DNA from: an uncultured Pelagibacteraceae bacterium
Lineage (GTDB): Bacteria > Pseudomonadota > Alphaproteobacteria > Pelagibacterales > Pelagibacteraceae
DNA: 64,000 nucleotides
Reading direction: 5' to 3'
Assembly: GCA_902534465.1 (NCBI GenBank)
Contig: CACAPU010000001.1
Location: 1 to 64,000 of the forward strand
Position 1 is the stretch's first letter; the number at the start of each line of letters is the position of its first letter. Shown here one piece after another: positions 17,501 through 25,500 of this stretch. The position numbers were made by a program, and so were the translations under genes. The notes beneath the pieces are model-generated. The model was not told where the DNA came from. It did no database searches and saw only the letters and a list, made by a program, of their open reading frames with translations.

Positions 17501-17944
17501 AACTAATCCTTTATTAAAAATACTACCAATCAAATTATTTACTGATCCAGAGAGAACAATTATCCCGTCACCATATTTTATTAAATCATCAATCGAACAA
17601 TTTGGCTGATCTTTATCAGTATTTTCTAAATAAGCTTTTGAAGACAGTTCAATTATATTTTTATAACCAACATAATTTTTGGCGATAAGTGGAATAATTC
17701 CATAAGTATTTTTAAATCTAAATTGAACTTGTGAGCCTATTATAGGTTGTGTTCCTACAGATGAAATATTTTCAGAAAATTCTAACGCACCTGATAGATT
17801 ATAAGTATCACTTAAACCAACAGATTGTATCTTATTTTTCTTACAATAGTCTTTTAGACTTTCTATTTTTAATGCACCTTCACAAATTGAATATTGAGAG
17901 TGAATTTTAATTTGATTAAAAGATTTTTTTTTAGATTGTAGCAT
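14540..17944 (-). CDS. dnaE: DNA polymerase III alpha subunit
   Basis: Catalytic subunit of the replicative polymerase. Starting at the ATG at 17944 gives 1134 residues, near the family's ~1150. The N-terminal PHP domain starts [19 protein letters not shown]. The palm carries the catalytic acidic pair in [20 protein letters not shown], with [14 protein letters not shown] upstream. [21 protein letters not shown] and [11 protein letters not shown] follow. An OB fold near residues 980-1060 and a short C-terminal region complete it. The PHP opening reads [10 protein letters not shown] rather than the common HSxYSLLDGA. The start overlaps lolD by 14 bases. Confidence 0.96.
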   Translation of the reverse strand: [1134 protein letters not shown]

Positions 17945-18614
17945 TAATGACTTGCATATTACCATCATTCATCATTATTTTACAATCTGCCATATTTGCA
18001 AAATATCTATTGTGAGTTGCAAAAATTATGATCCTATTTTTATTTTTTAAATTAAATAGGATCTTAAAGATAAGTTTTGCATTATCAGAGTCTAGACTAC
18101 CAGTTGGTTCATCAGCTAATATAATATCAGGATTATTAATTAATGCCCTAGCTATAGCAATACGCTGATTTTCACCACCAGATAATTCATTTGGAAAATG
18201 GTTAATTCTAGATGACATACCTACAATTTTAATTAATTTTTTTGCAAGTTCTATGGATTTTCGTTTTTCTTTAGAAACTAATAAGTTAGGCAAGTAAACA
18301 TTTTCTAAAGCTGTAAAATCTGACAATAAGTTTTTTTCTTGATAAATAATTCCTATTTTCTTTGCTCTAATTAAATCATTTTTAACCTTATTATTTGACT
18401 TTATTTTATTTTTGCTAATTTCGATTGAGCCCGTCGTGGGGTTATCAATCAATGATAATAAATTGAGTAATGTTGATTTTCCTGATCCTGAAGGACCCAT
18501 AATAGAATAAGTTTTTCCAGGTTCAAAATTAAATGTAATATCATTTAAAACTTTTATAGATTTATTTTTATCATATTTTTTTGTTAAGTTTTTAATTTTA
18601 ATATAATTATTCAT
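17931..18614 (-). CDS. lolD: Lipoprotein-releasing ABC transporter ATPase
   Basis: ATPase of the LolCDE-type complex that extracts lipoproteins from the inner membrane. From the ATG at 18614 (MNNYIKIKNLTKKYD) it has 227 residues; the start overlaps the permease stop by 8 bases. Walker A is GPSGSGKST, the Q-loop IIYQEKNLL, the ABC signature LSGGENQRIAIARAL, Walker B IILADEPTGSLD and the switch His is in IFATHNRY. MacB-type ATPases are similar, but the adjacent LolC/E-type permease supports LolD. Confidence 0.92.
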   Translation of the reverse strand: MNNYIKIKNLTKKYDKNKSIKVLNDITFNFEPGKTYSIMGPSGSGKSTLLNLLSLIDNPTTGSIEISKNKIKSNNKVKNDLIRAKKIGIIYQEKNLLSDFTALENVYLPNLLVSKEKRKSIELAKKLIKIVGMSSRINHFPNELSGGENQRIAIARALINNPDIILADEPTGSLDSDNAKLIFKILFNLKNKNRIIIFATHNRYFANMADCKIMMNDGNMQVINATI

Positions 18615-19818
18615 ATTTAAGAGTTTTAATTGCATCTAAGGAAGACGCCTTAGAAGCAGGATATATCGATACTAAAATTGTTGCAATTATTGAACAAAGA
18701 GAGATAATTATTATTGAATTCATATTTATTTCGGAAGGCATAGAATTTAAGATATAAATATCTTCTGGGAAAAGAGAAATGCCAAATATATTTGAGATAA
18801 ACTGTCTTATATTCTCAACATAAATGGAAAAAAGGGTTCCAACAACCACACCAAATAATGTCGCTGATGTTCCTATAGAAAAACCCACTAAAAAGAAGAT
18901 TTTTTTTATCGATTTGTTAGAGACTCCAATTGATTTAAGGATACCTATATCTCTTGTTTTGTTTTTAACTAAAATTGTTAGTCCAGATATTATATTAAAA
19001 GCTGCAACAATAATTATCAAAAAAAGAATTATAAACATTACATTTCTCTCTACTTTCAAGGCTGAAAATAATGATTTATTCATATCAGACCAGGTATAGA
19101 CCAATGCATCTGGAAACATAATTACTAAATTTTTTTTATGAATTTCTATATTTTTTGGATCTTTAAAATAAAATTCTATGAACCTATCTTCTTTATTCTT
19201 ATTGAAAAAACTCTCAAGCGTCTCTAAATTTATATATGCAATATTTTCATTAAAGTCAGATAAACCACTATCAAAAATTGAAACTATCTTAAAGTTTTCT
19301 TGTTTAGGAAGTTTGCCCACTAAAGTTTGAATTCCTTCAGGAGACATAACTGTAATCGTATCACCAATATCAACATTTAAATTAATACTCAATTCTTTAC
19401 CAATTGAAATAGCATTATTATTTAAGTTTTTAGATCCAAAATATTCCTTATTTTTTACTATTTGATGGTTTCTAAAATCAGTTTCTAAGTATCCTTTTAA
19501 GAATACTCCCTTCGTAAAATCTTTATTCAATATTACTGCTTCTCCATCATTTGAAACTATACTTTTTGCCAAATCAGAATCTTGAATATATTCCTGTGAT
19601 TTATTTACTGGTTGAACAACTGCATGAGCACTAAAACCTACAATTTTAGATATTAATTCAGTTCTAAAACCATTCATTACTGACATAACAATGATTAGAA
19701 CTGCAACTCCTAATGAAATTCCAATAAAAGAAAAGATTGAAATGATATTTAAAAAACCGTCATTTTTTCGAGTTTTTAAAAATCTAAATGTAACTTCTCT
19801 TTCTAATTGTGAAATCAA
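18607..19818 (-). CDS. lolC: Lipoprotein-releasing system permease (LolC/LolE type)
   Basis: Inner-membrane permease partner of LolD. The 403 residues show the FtsX/MacB architecture: one N-terminal transmembrane helix at about 24-46, a large periplasmic domain, then three helices at about 260-290, 315-345 and 370-395. The opening MISQLEREVTFRFLKTRKNDG with IISIFSFIGISLGVAVLIIV is typical of LolC/E. Only one permease gene is present, as in other alphaproteobacteria, so a homodimer (LolF-like) is likely. It overlaps proS by 4 bases and lolD by 8. Confidence 0.92.
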   Translation of the reverse strand: MISQLEREVTFRFLKTRKNDGFLNIISIFSFIGISLGVAVLIIVMSVMNGFRTELISKIVGFSAHAVVQPVNKSQEYIQDSDLAKSIVSNDGEAVILNKDFTKGVFLKGYLETDFRNHQIVKNKEYFGSKNLNNNAISIGKELSINLNVDIGDTITVMSPEGIQTLVGKLPKQENFKIVSIFDSGLSDFNENIAYINLETLESFFNKNKEDRFIEFYFKDPKNIEIHKKNLVIMFPDALVYTWSDMNKSLFSALKVERNVMFIILFLIIIVAAFNIISGLTILVKNKTRDIGILKSIGVSNKSIKKIFFLVGFSIGTSATLFGVVVGTLFSIYVENIRQFISNIFGISLFPEDIYILNSMPSEINMNSIIIISLCSIIATILVSIYPASKASSLDAIKTLKYE

Positions 19819-21143
19819 TTTGATTTAGCTTTTAAAATTTGTGATACAGCATCTTCGATACTTAATTTTTGAGTTTCTCCATTTATTTCTTTAAACTCAA
19901 ATAAGTCTCCCTCGGTTTTATTTCCCAAAATCAACTGATACGGAATACCAATTAAATTAAATTTCCTAATTTTTGCTGAAATATTTTCTTCAGTATCATC
20001 AATGATAGCATCTATATTTTTTGACTTAAAATATTCAAATATTTTATTTGATTTTTCTAAGTTTGTTGTGTCATTCTTTTTAATCATTGGAATTATTGAA
20101 CAATGATAAGGGGCAACTGATATGGGCCATTTCATTATTTCATCTTTATCATTGTATTTAGCCTCAATTATGGCACCTACCAGTCTTGATACACCTATTC
20201 CATAAGATCCCATTTTAACAAATTCCTTTTTTCCATTAAAATCTACAGCAGCATTCATTGGTTTTGAATATTTATCTCCAAAATAAAATATATGACCTAC
20301 CTCAATTCCTTTTGTATTTACCCTAAATTCTTCTGGTACAATTTTATCAAATTCTTTCTGATCAAACTTCTCATCTGTAACAGAGTAAAATTTTTCATAT
20401 TGCTGTCGTAAATTATTAAGTGAACTTTTTTCTAATATAGTAGATGAACTGTTCAAATTAAATATCCTTTTGTCTGTGTAAATTTTACTTTCCCCTGTAT
20501 CGGCAAGAATTATAAATTCATGGGAAAGATTTCCACCTATAGGTCCTGTATCCGCCGCCATTGGTATTGCTGATAAGTTTAATCTTTTAAAAGTTCTTAG
20601 ATATGAAAGAAAAAATTTATTGTAAGAAAAAAGAGCCTCATCATCATTTATATCGAAAGAGTAAGCATCTTTCATATAAAATTCCCTACATCTCATAATT
20701 CCAAACCTTGGTCTTAATTCGTCTCTAAATTTCCATTGAATATGGTATAATAATTGAGGAAGAGATTTATATGATTTAATACTTGATCTAAAAATCTCTG
20801 TCACTAATTCTTCATTAGTTGGTCCATATAACATTTCTCTGTCTTGACGATCCTTTATACGCAACATTTCTTCACCATAATCATCATATCTTCCACTTTC
20901 TTTCCAGATTTCTGATGATTGTATTGTTGGCATTAAAATTTCTTGTACACCAATTCTGTCTTGCTCTTCTCTTACAATTTGTTCTATTTTTTTCATAACT
21001 TTAAAGCCGAGGGGTAACCATGAATAGATACCTGCTGATGATTGCTTAATCATTCCAACTCTTAACATAAGCTGATGAGATTTAATTTTAGCTTCTGTAG
21101 GATTATTTTTAAGAATTGGTACAAATGATTTTGAAAAATACAT
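19815..21143 (-). CDS. proS: Prolyl-tRNA synthetase, short alphaproteobacterial form
   Basis: Class II synthetase charging tRNA-Pro. The 442 residues fit the short bacterial form that lacks the inserted editing domain, typical of alphaproteobacteria. Motif 1 lies around GIYSWLPLGFKVMKKIEQIV, motif 2 at FRDELRPRFGIMRCREFYMKDAY (split here as FRDELRPRFGIMR and EFYMKDAYSFD), and motif 3 in VKMGSYGIGVSRLVGAIIEA. An anticodon-binding domain occupies the last ~95 residues. It is 8 bp downstream of rnj and overlaps lolC. Confidence 0.96.
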   Translation of the reverse strand: MYFSKSFVPILKNNPTEAKIKSHQLMLRVGMIKQSSAGIYSWLPLGFKVMKKIEQIVREEQDRIGVQEILMPTIQSSEIWKESGRYDDYGEEMLRIKDRQDREMLYGPTNEELVTEIFRSSIKSYKSLPQLLYHIQWKFRDELRPRFGIMRCREFYMKDAYSFDINDDEALFSYNKFFLSYLRTFKRLNLSAIPMAADTGPIGGNLSHEFIILADTGESKIYTDKRIFNLNSSSTILEKSSLNNLRQQYEKFYSVTDEKFDQKEFDKIVPEEFRVNTKGIEVGHIFYFGDKYSKPMNAAVDFNGKKEFVKMGSYGIGVSRLVGAIIEAKYNDKDEIMKWPISVAPYHCSIIPMIKKNDTTNLEKSNKIFEYFKSKNIDAIIDDTEENISAKIRKFNLIGIPYQLILGNKTEGDLFEFKEINGETQKLSIEDAVSQILKAKSN

Positions 21144-21151
21144 TTTATTAA

Positions 21152-22810
21152 TTAAATTCTTATCAAGTTTATATTTGTTAATGGTTTTTTCCCAGTTTTT
21201 TCTTTTGAAAATTTACGACAAGTTATTTTAAGAGCATCTATAAGATTATCTTGTTGTTTTGCGTTATTTAATGAAAATGTTTTAACAGTTCTTTCTATTT
21301 CTTCCTCTAATCCATAAATAAACTCATCATTCTCATATACTGGTAGGCCTCTAAAAGTTACCAGAGGTTTATTGTGAATATTTCCTTTTGGTGTAATCAT
21401 AATTGTAGCCTCTAAAAACCCATTTGATGAAATATTTCTTCTTTCTTTTATTGATCTAGATTCTTCTTCTACTGGAACATTACCGTCTAAATAAACTCTT
21501 CCACTTGGTGCTTTGTCATAGACCTCTGGTTTTTCACCAGGATATAACTTAACAATATCTCCATTCTCTACCTGAACTGGATATTTTACCTGCATTTCTT
21601 TAGCAAATTCTATGTGCTCTATCATGTGTCTATGCTCTCCGTGGACAGGTATTACTGCTTTTGGCCTAACCCAATTATACATATCTCTTAAGTCTTCTCG
21701 GTTGGGATGACCAGAAACATGAATATACTCATTATCTTCAGATATAACCTCTATTCCCTCTCTTACTAAGTTGTTATGGAGTTTGTATAATTTTTTTTCA
21801 TTTCCTGGAATAATTTTTGAAGAAAAAATTACAGCATCATTTCTTTCTATAAAAACGTCTGGATGTGTATATTTAACTATTCTATTCATTGCGCCCATTG
21901 GTTCTCCTTGACTTCCAGTACATAAATAGACAATTTTTTCTCTAGATATATTTTTTGCATCTCTTGGGTCTACTGGATCAATTACATTTTTTAGATAACC
22001 ACATTGTCTAGCTGCTTTAAAAATTCTATGCATTGATCTGCCAACTAGAGAGATATGTCGATCAGTTTTTTCTGCACAATAAAAAACAGACTCCATTCTA
22101 GCTACATTAGAAGCAAAAGAGGTTACAATTATTCTTTTTTTTAATCTTTGAAAAACTTTAAGTAAATTTTTACGAACTTCAAGCTCTGATCCTGCTCTAC
22201 CTGCGCTGAATACATTTGTAGAATCACATATCATAGCTAATACACCTTCGTTACCTATTTCCTTTAATCTTTCAGAATTTATATTTACACCAATTAATGG
22301 ATCTGGATCACACTTCCAATCTCCTGTATGTAAAATATTTCCAGCGGGTGTTTGTATTCTTAAGCCATTAGGTTCTAGTATTGAATGAGTTAGTGTAACA
22401 AACTCTATTTTGAAGGGATCTAAATTAATTGTACTATTAAGTTCAACAACTTTTAAATAAGCACTTATGTCAATTTTTTTTTCTTTAAATTTTTCTGTAA
22501 TTAAAACTGAGGTAAAAGGTGTAGCATAAATTTTACATTTTAATTTTGGCCAAACATGAGCAACAGCTCCAATGTGATCCTCATGAGCATGCGTTAGAAC
22601 TATCCCTAGCAAGTCATCTTTTTTATCGATTATAAATCCTGGATCTGGATATATAATATCAATACCAGGAACTGTATCGTCTGCAAATGTGACACCAAGA
22701 TCAACAATAATCCATTTTTGATTGTCAGGCTTACCGTATGCAAATAGGTTCATATTCATTCCTATTTCACCAGATCCTCCGAGAGGACAAAATAATAATT
22801 CATCTTTCAT
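21152..22810 (-). CDS. rnj: Ribonuclease J
   Basis: Metallo-beta-lactamase/beta-CASP ribonuclease with 5'-3' exonuclease and endonuclease activity in RNA maturation and decay. The 552-residue protein begins with the beta-lactamase fold; the zinc motif is LTHAHEDHIGA with His74, His76, Asp78 and His79, and a further His in LTHSILEP and HTGDWKCDPDP. The beta-CASP region contains FASNVARMES and CTGSQGEPMGAMNRI, then HVSGHPNREDL and VIPVHGEHRHM. The coaX-rnj-proS order is common in alphaproteobacteria. The spacing to coaX is 6 bp. Confidence 0.95.
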   Translation of the reverse strand: MKDELLFCPLGGSGEIGMNMNLFAYGKPDNQKWIIVDLGVTFADDTVPGIDIIYPDPGFIIDKKDDLLGIVLTHAHEDHIGAVAHVWPKLKCKIYATPFTSVLITEKFKEKKIDISAYLKVVELNSTINLDPFKIEFVTLTHSILEPNGLRIQTPAGNILHTGDWKCDPDPLIGVNINSERLKEIGNEGVLAMICDSTNVFSAGRAGSELEVRKNLLKVFQRLKKRIIVTSFASNVARMESVFYCAEKTDRHISLVGRSMHRIFKAARQCGYLKNVIDPVDPRDAKNISREKIVYLCTGSQGEPMGAMNRIVKYTHPDVFIERNDAVIFSSKIIPGNEKKLYKLHNNLVREGIEVISEDNEYIHVSGHPNREDLRDMYNWVRPKAVIPVHGEHRHMIEHIEFAKEMQVKYPVQVENGDIVKLYPGEKPEVYDKAPSGRVYLDGNVPVEEESRSIKERRNISSNGFLEATIMITPKGNIHNKPLVTFRGLPVYENDEFIYGLEEEIERTVKTFSLNNAKQQDNLIDALKITCRKFSKEKTGKKPLTNINLIRI

Positions 22811-22816
22811 ATTTTT

Positions 22817-23557
22817 TTAATTTAAAGCAATTTTTAAAATACCTTTTATTGTTAAATTTGTATCAACCGTTTTAATACCTTTAATTGATGATTTAAATAA
22901 GTGTGCAAATCCACCTGTAAGTATAATTTTGAACTTTTTTCTAGTTTGTTTTAAAATAAGCTTGATTATATTGTCAATTAAACCACTGTATCCATGATAA
23001 AAACCCGCTCTTACAGCGCTTTTAGTGTTTTTGCCAATTACTTTTGTTGTTTTTTCAAGCTTAATTTTAGGTATTAAAGAGGCTTTGTCAGTTAAATTAT
23101 TCAAAGAAATCTCTACACCAGGCGCTAAAACACCACCAATATAATCTTTTTTAATAACAATATCAAAATTAGTAGCTGTTCCAAAATCAACTATAATATA
23201 ATTAAACCTACTATCAATAACTGCAATCGCATTAGCTAAACGATCAGAACCAATTTGTTTTCTATTCACTTTTATATTTATAAATTTTTTTAAATTACAT
23301 GTTTTCAACTCAACACAATCCAATTTAGTAATTTCTTTGATAGTTTTTTTTATAATTTTATAAGAATGAGGGACGACCGAGCTAAAGAGTACTTTTGTAA
23401 GTTTAGAATTATATTTTCTTAAAAATAATAATTTTTTATTGATAAAATTTTTGTTTAAATTTTTCTTATGAATTTTAATATTTTTGATCAATTTTAAGTT
23501 GTTATTAAATAAGCAAATTTTAATTGCAGTATTTCCAATGTCTCCAATTAAATACAT
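22817..23557 (-). CDS. coaX: Type III pantothenate kinase
   Basis: Phosphorylates pantothenate, the first step of CoA synthesis; the type III enzyme belongs to the ASKHA fold and is not feedback inhibited by CoA. The 246 residues show the phosphate-1 motif IGDIGNTAIKICLF, FSSVVPHSYKIIKK, the QIGSDRLANAIAV segment, DFGTATNFDIV and the GGVLAPGVEISLNNL loop, then ILTGGFAHLF near the C-terminus. It lies between birA (3 bp) and rnj (6 bp), a common alphaproteobacterial pairing. Confidence 0.94.
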   Translation of the reverse strand: MYLIGDIGNTAIKICLFNNNLKLIKNIKIHKKNLNKNFINKKLLFLRKYNSKLTKVLFSSVVPHSYKIIKKTIKEITKLDCVELKTCNLKKFINIKVNRKQIGSDRLANAIAVIDSRFNYIIVDFGTATNFDIVIKKDYIGGVLAPGVEISLNNLTDKASLIPKIKLEKTTKVIGKNTKSAVRAGFYHGYSGLIDNIIKLILKQTRKKFKIILTGGFAHLFKSSIKGIKTVDTNLTIKGILKIALN

Positions 23558-23560
23558 ATA

Positions 23561-24085
23561 TTAAACTCCAAATAAGTGTAAGTTTTTTTCATACAGCAAT
23601 TTAATTTGTTTAAATAATTCAAGTCTATTTATTTTTTTATTTGTATAATTATTTAAAAATGTAGTAGGATAATTATTAATATTAGGACTATTAGAAACAT
23701 TAATTCCTATTCCTACAATTAAGTATTTTCTATTCTGTTTAAAAATTATTTCTTGTAAGATTCCACAGACCTTTTTTTTATTTATTAATATATCGTTAGG
23801 TTTTTTTATTTTAATTAAAGTATTTATTTTTTTATAGATAATTTTTTTAATTATTTTTAAATTTAAATTTGTTATTTTTGATAAGGATATTTTTTTACTA
23901 ATTTCAAAGAAGACTGATAAAAACAAATTACCTTTTATAGATATCCATTTATTTTTTCTTTGTCCTTTACCTTTTGTTTGTTGATCTGTTAAAATTATTC
24001 CTCTTTGATTACCTCGCTTAATTAATCTTATTGCTACGTTGTTAGTACTTTCAACTTTTTTGTAAAAATATTTTTTTAATTTCAT
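23561..24085 (-). CDS. birA: Biotin--[acetyl-CoA-carboxylase] ligase, short form
   Basis: Attaches biotin to the carrier subunit of acetyl-CoA carboxylase. The 174 residues cover only the catalytic core: VESTNNVAIRLIKRGN, TDQQTKGKGQRKNKWIS (equivalent of the GRGRxGRxW biotinyl-AMP loop), KKPNDILINKKKVCGIL (KWPNDV region) and VGIGINVSNSP. There is no N-terminal DNA-binding domain and essentially no C-terminal SH3-like domain, so it cannot act as a repressor. It shares one base with nuoN. Extreme Lys/Ile/Asn content follows the AT bias. Confidence 0.88.
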   Translation of the reverse strand: MKLKKYFYKKVESTNNVAIRLIKRGNQRGIILTDQQTKGKGQRKNKWISIKGNLFLSVFFEISKKISLSKITNLNLKIIKKIIYKKINTLIKIKKPNDILINKKKVCGILQEIIFKQNRKYLIVGIGINVSNSPNINNYPTTFLNNYTNKKINRLELFKQIKLLYEKNLHLFGV

Positions 24086-25500
24086 TAGATCATAGTGATT
24101 TTAGAAACTATTTCTGTTATGCTGCTTGGATATATAAAGTATGCTAAAATAAATATTGTTGAAATAGCCAAAGTAATTTTTAACCCTAGATCATGTGAGG
24201 TTTCGTATTCTTCTTTTTCTGGGTCAAAATAAATAATTTTTATGATTCTTAGATAATAAAAAGCTGCTACGACGGTTGCTAGTAATCCAACAATTGCTAA
24301 AAAATACATTGATTGCTCTAAAACAGCTAAGAATACATAAAATTTCGCAAAAAAACCTGCAAGCGGTGGTATACCTGCTAAAGAAAATAAAACTATCAAC
24401 AATGAGAAAGACAAAATTGGATGTTTTTTAGAAAGTCCAGACAAATCCTCTATATTCTCATAATATTTATCATTTCTCTTAAGCATAAATAAGCAACTAA
24501 AAAAGGCTAAATTCATTACCAAATAAATAGATATATAAGTAATAGAACTTTGTATTCCTTGGTTGCTAACTGTTGCTAATCCAGCCAACGCATAGCCCAT
24601 ATGACTGATTGAACTATAAGCAATTAATCTTTTTAAGTTTTTTTGACCTATAGCTGCCACAGCACCAAATATCATTGAAGCTATTGAAATAAATACAATT
24701 ATAGTTTGCCACTGATCATTCATATTAGCAAAAGGTGTGTACAAAAACTTAATGAATACAGAGAGTGCAGCTATTTTTGGAAGAATAGCAAAGAATAACG
24801 TTACAGATGTTGGAGAGCCTTGATAAACATCTGGAGCCCACATATGAAAAGGGACAGCTGATATTTTAAATGCAAGACCAACTAAAATAAAGACTATCCC
24901 AAAAGTGGTACCATAATTAAATTCAGTAGAGTTTATAAGTATTTGATTAAAATTTGTACTTTCAGAAAATCCATAAGTTAACGAACACCCATATAACAAC
25001 AAACCAGATGATAATGCGCTAAGAACAAAATATTTTAGTCCAGATTCTGTAGAAAGTAAATTGTCTCTATTAAAAGATGCAAGAACATACAAAGCTAATG
25101 ATTGTAGTTCAAGGCCCATGTAAAAAACAATTAAATCATTTGAACTTATCATTATCATCATTCCCAAAATACTGCTTAGAATGAGAATTGAGTATTCAAT
25201 TTTATTTAAATTGATAACTTGAATATATTTGGATCCAGTCAGCATTACAAAAATTCCAGATCCAACAAGTATAATCTTCATATAATTAGATAAATTGTCT
25301 ATTAAATATGATTCATTGAATAAGTAAACTGTATCTAATGAGCTGAGATTTATTATTAGTGCCAATAAAATAACTAACGATATATTTGATAAATTATAAA
25401 TTAAACTAGCACTATTTTTTTTGAAAACTCCAACTAGTAAAAATAGCATTATAGATACCGATATGAAGATTTCAGGTAATATATATTGAAAATTTTCCAT
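24085..25500 (-). CDS. nuoN: NADH-quinone oxidoreductase subunit N
   Basis: Antiporter-like proton-pumping subunit of complex I. The 471-residue protein has about 14 transmembrane helices. Family segments include FYMGLELQSLALYVLASF with the conserved Glu in the first half, PFHMWAPDVYQGSPTSVT, and the Lys-containing IGQKNLKRLIAYSSISHMGYAL. The last gene of the nuo operon; it shares one base with both nuoM upstream and birA downstream, so the operon appears to read through into birA, coaX and rnj. Confidence 0.97.
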   Translation of the reverse strand: MENFQYILPEIFISVSIMLFLLVGVFKKNSASLIYNLSNISLVILLALIINLSSLDTVYLFNESYLIDNLSNYMKIILVGSGIFVMLTGSKYIQVINLNKIEYSILILSSILGMMIMISSNDLIVFYMGLELQSLALYVLASFNRDNLLSTESGLKYFVLSALSSGLLLYGCSLTYGFSESTNFNQILINSTEFNYGTTFGIVFILVGLAFKISAVPFHMWAPDVYQGSPTSVTLFFAILPKIAALSVFIKFLYTPFANMNDQWQTIIVFISIASMIFGAVAAIGQKNLKRLIAYSSISHMGYALAGLATVSNQGIQSSITYISIYLVMNLAFFSCLFMLKRNDKYYENIEDLSGLSKKHPILSFSLLIVLFSLAGIPPLAGFFAKFYVFLAVLEQSMYFLAIVGLLATVVAAFYYLRIIKIIYFDPEKEEYETSHDLGLKITLAISTIFILAYFIYPSSITEIVSKITMI

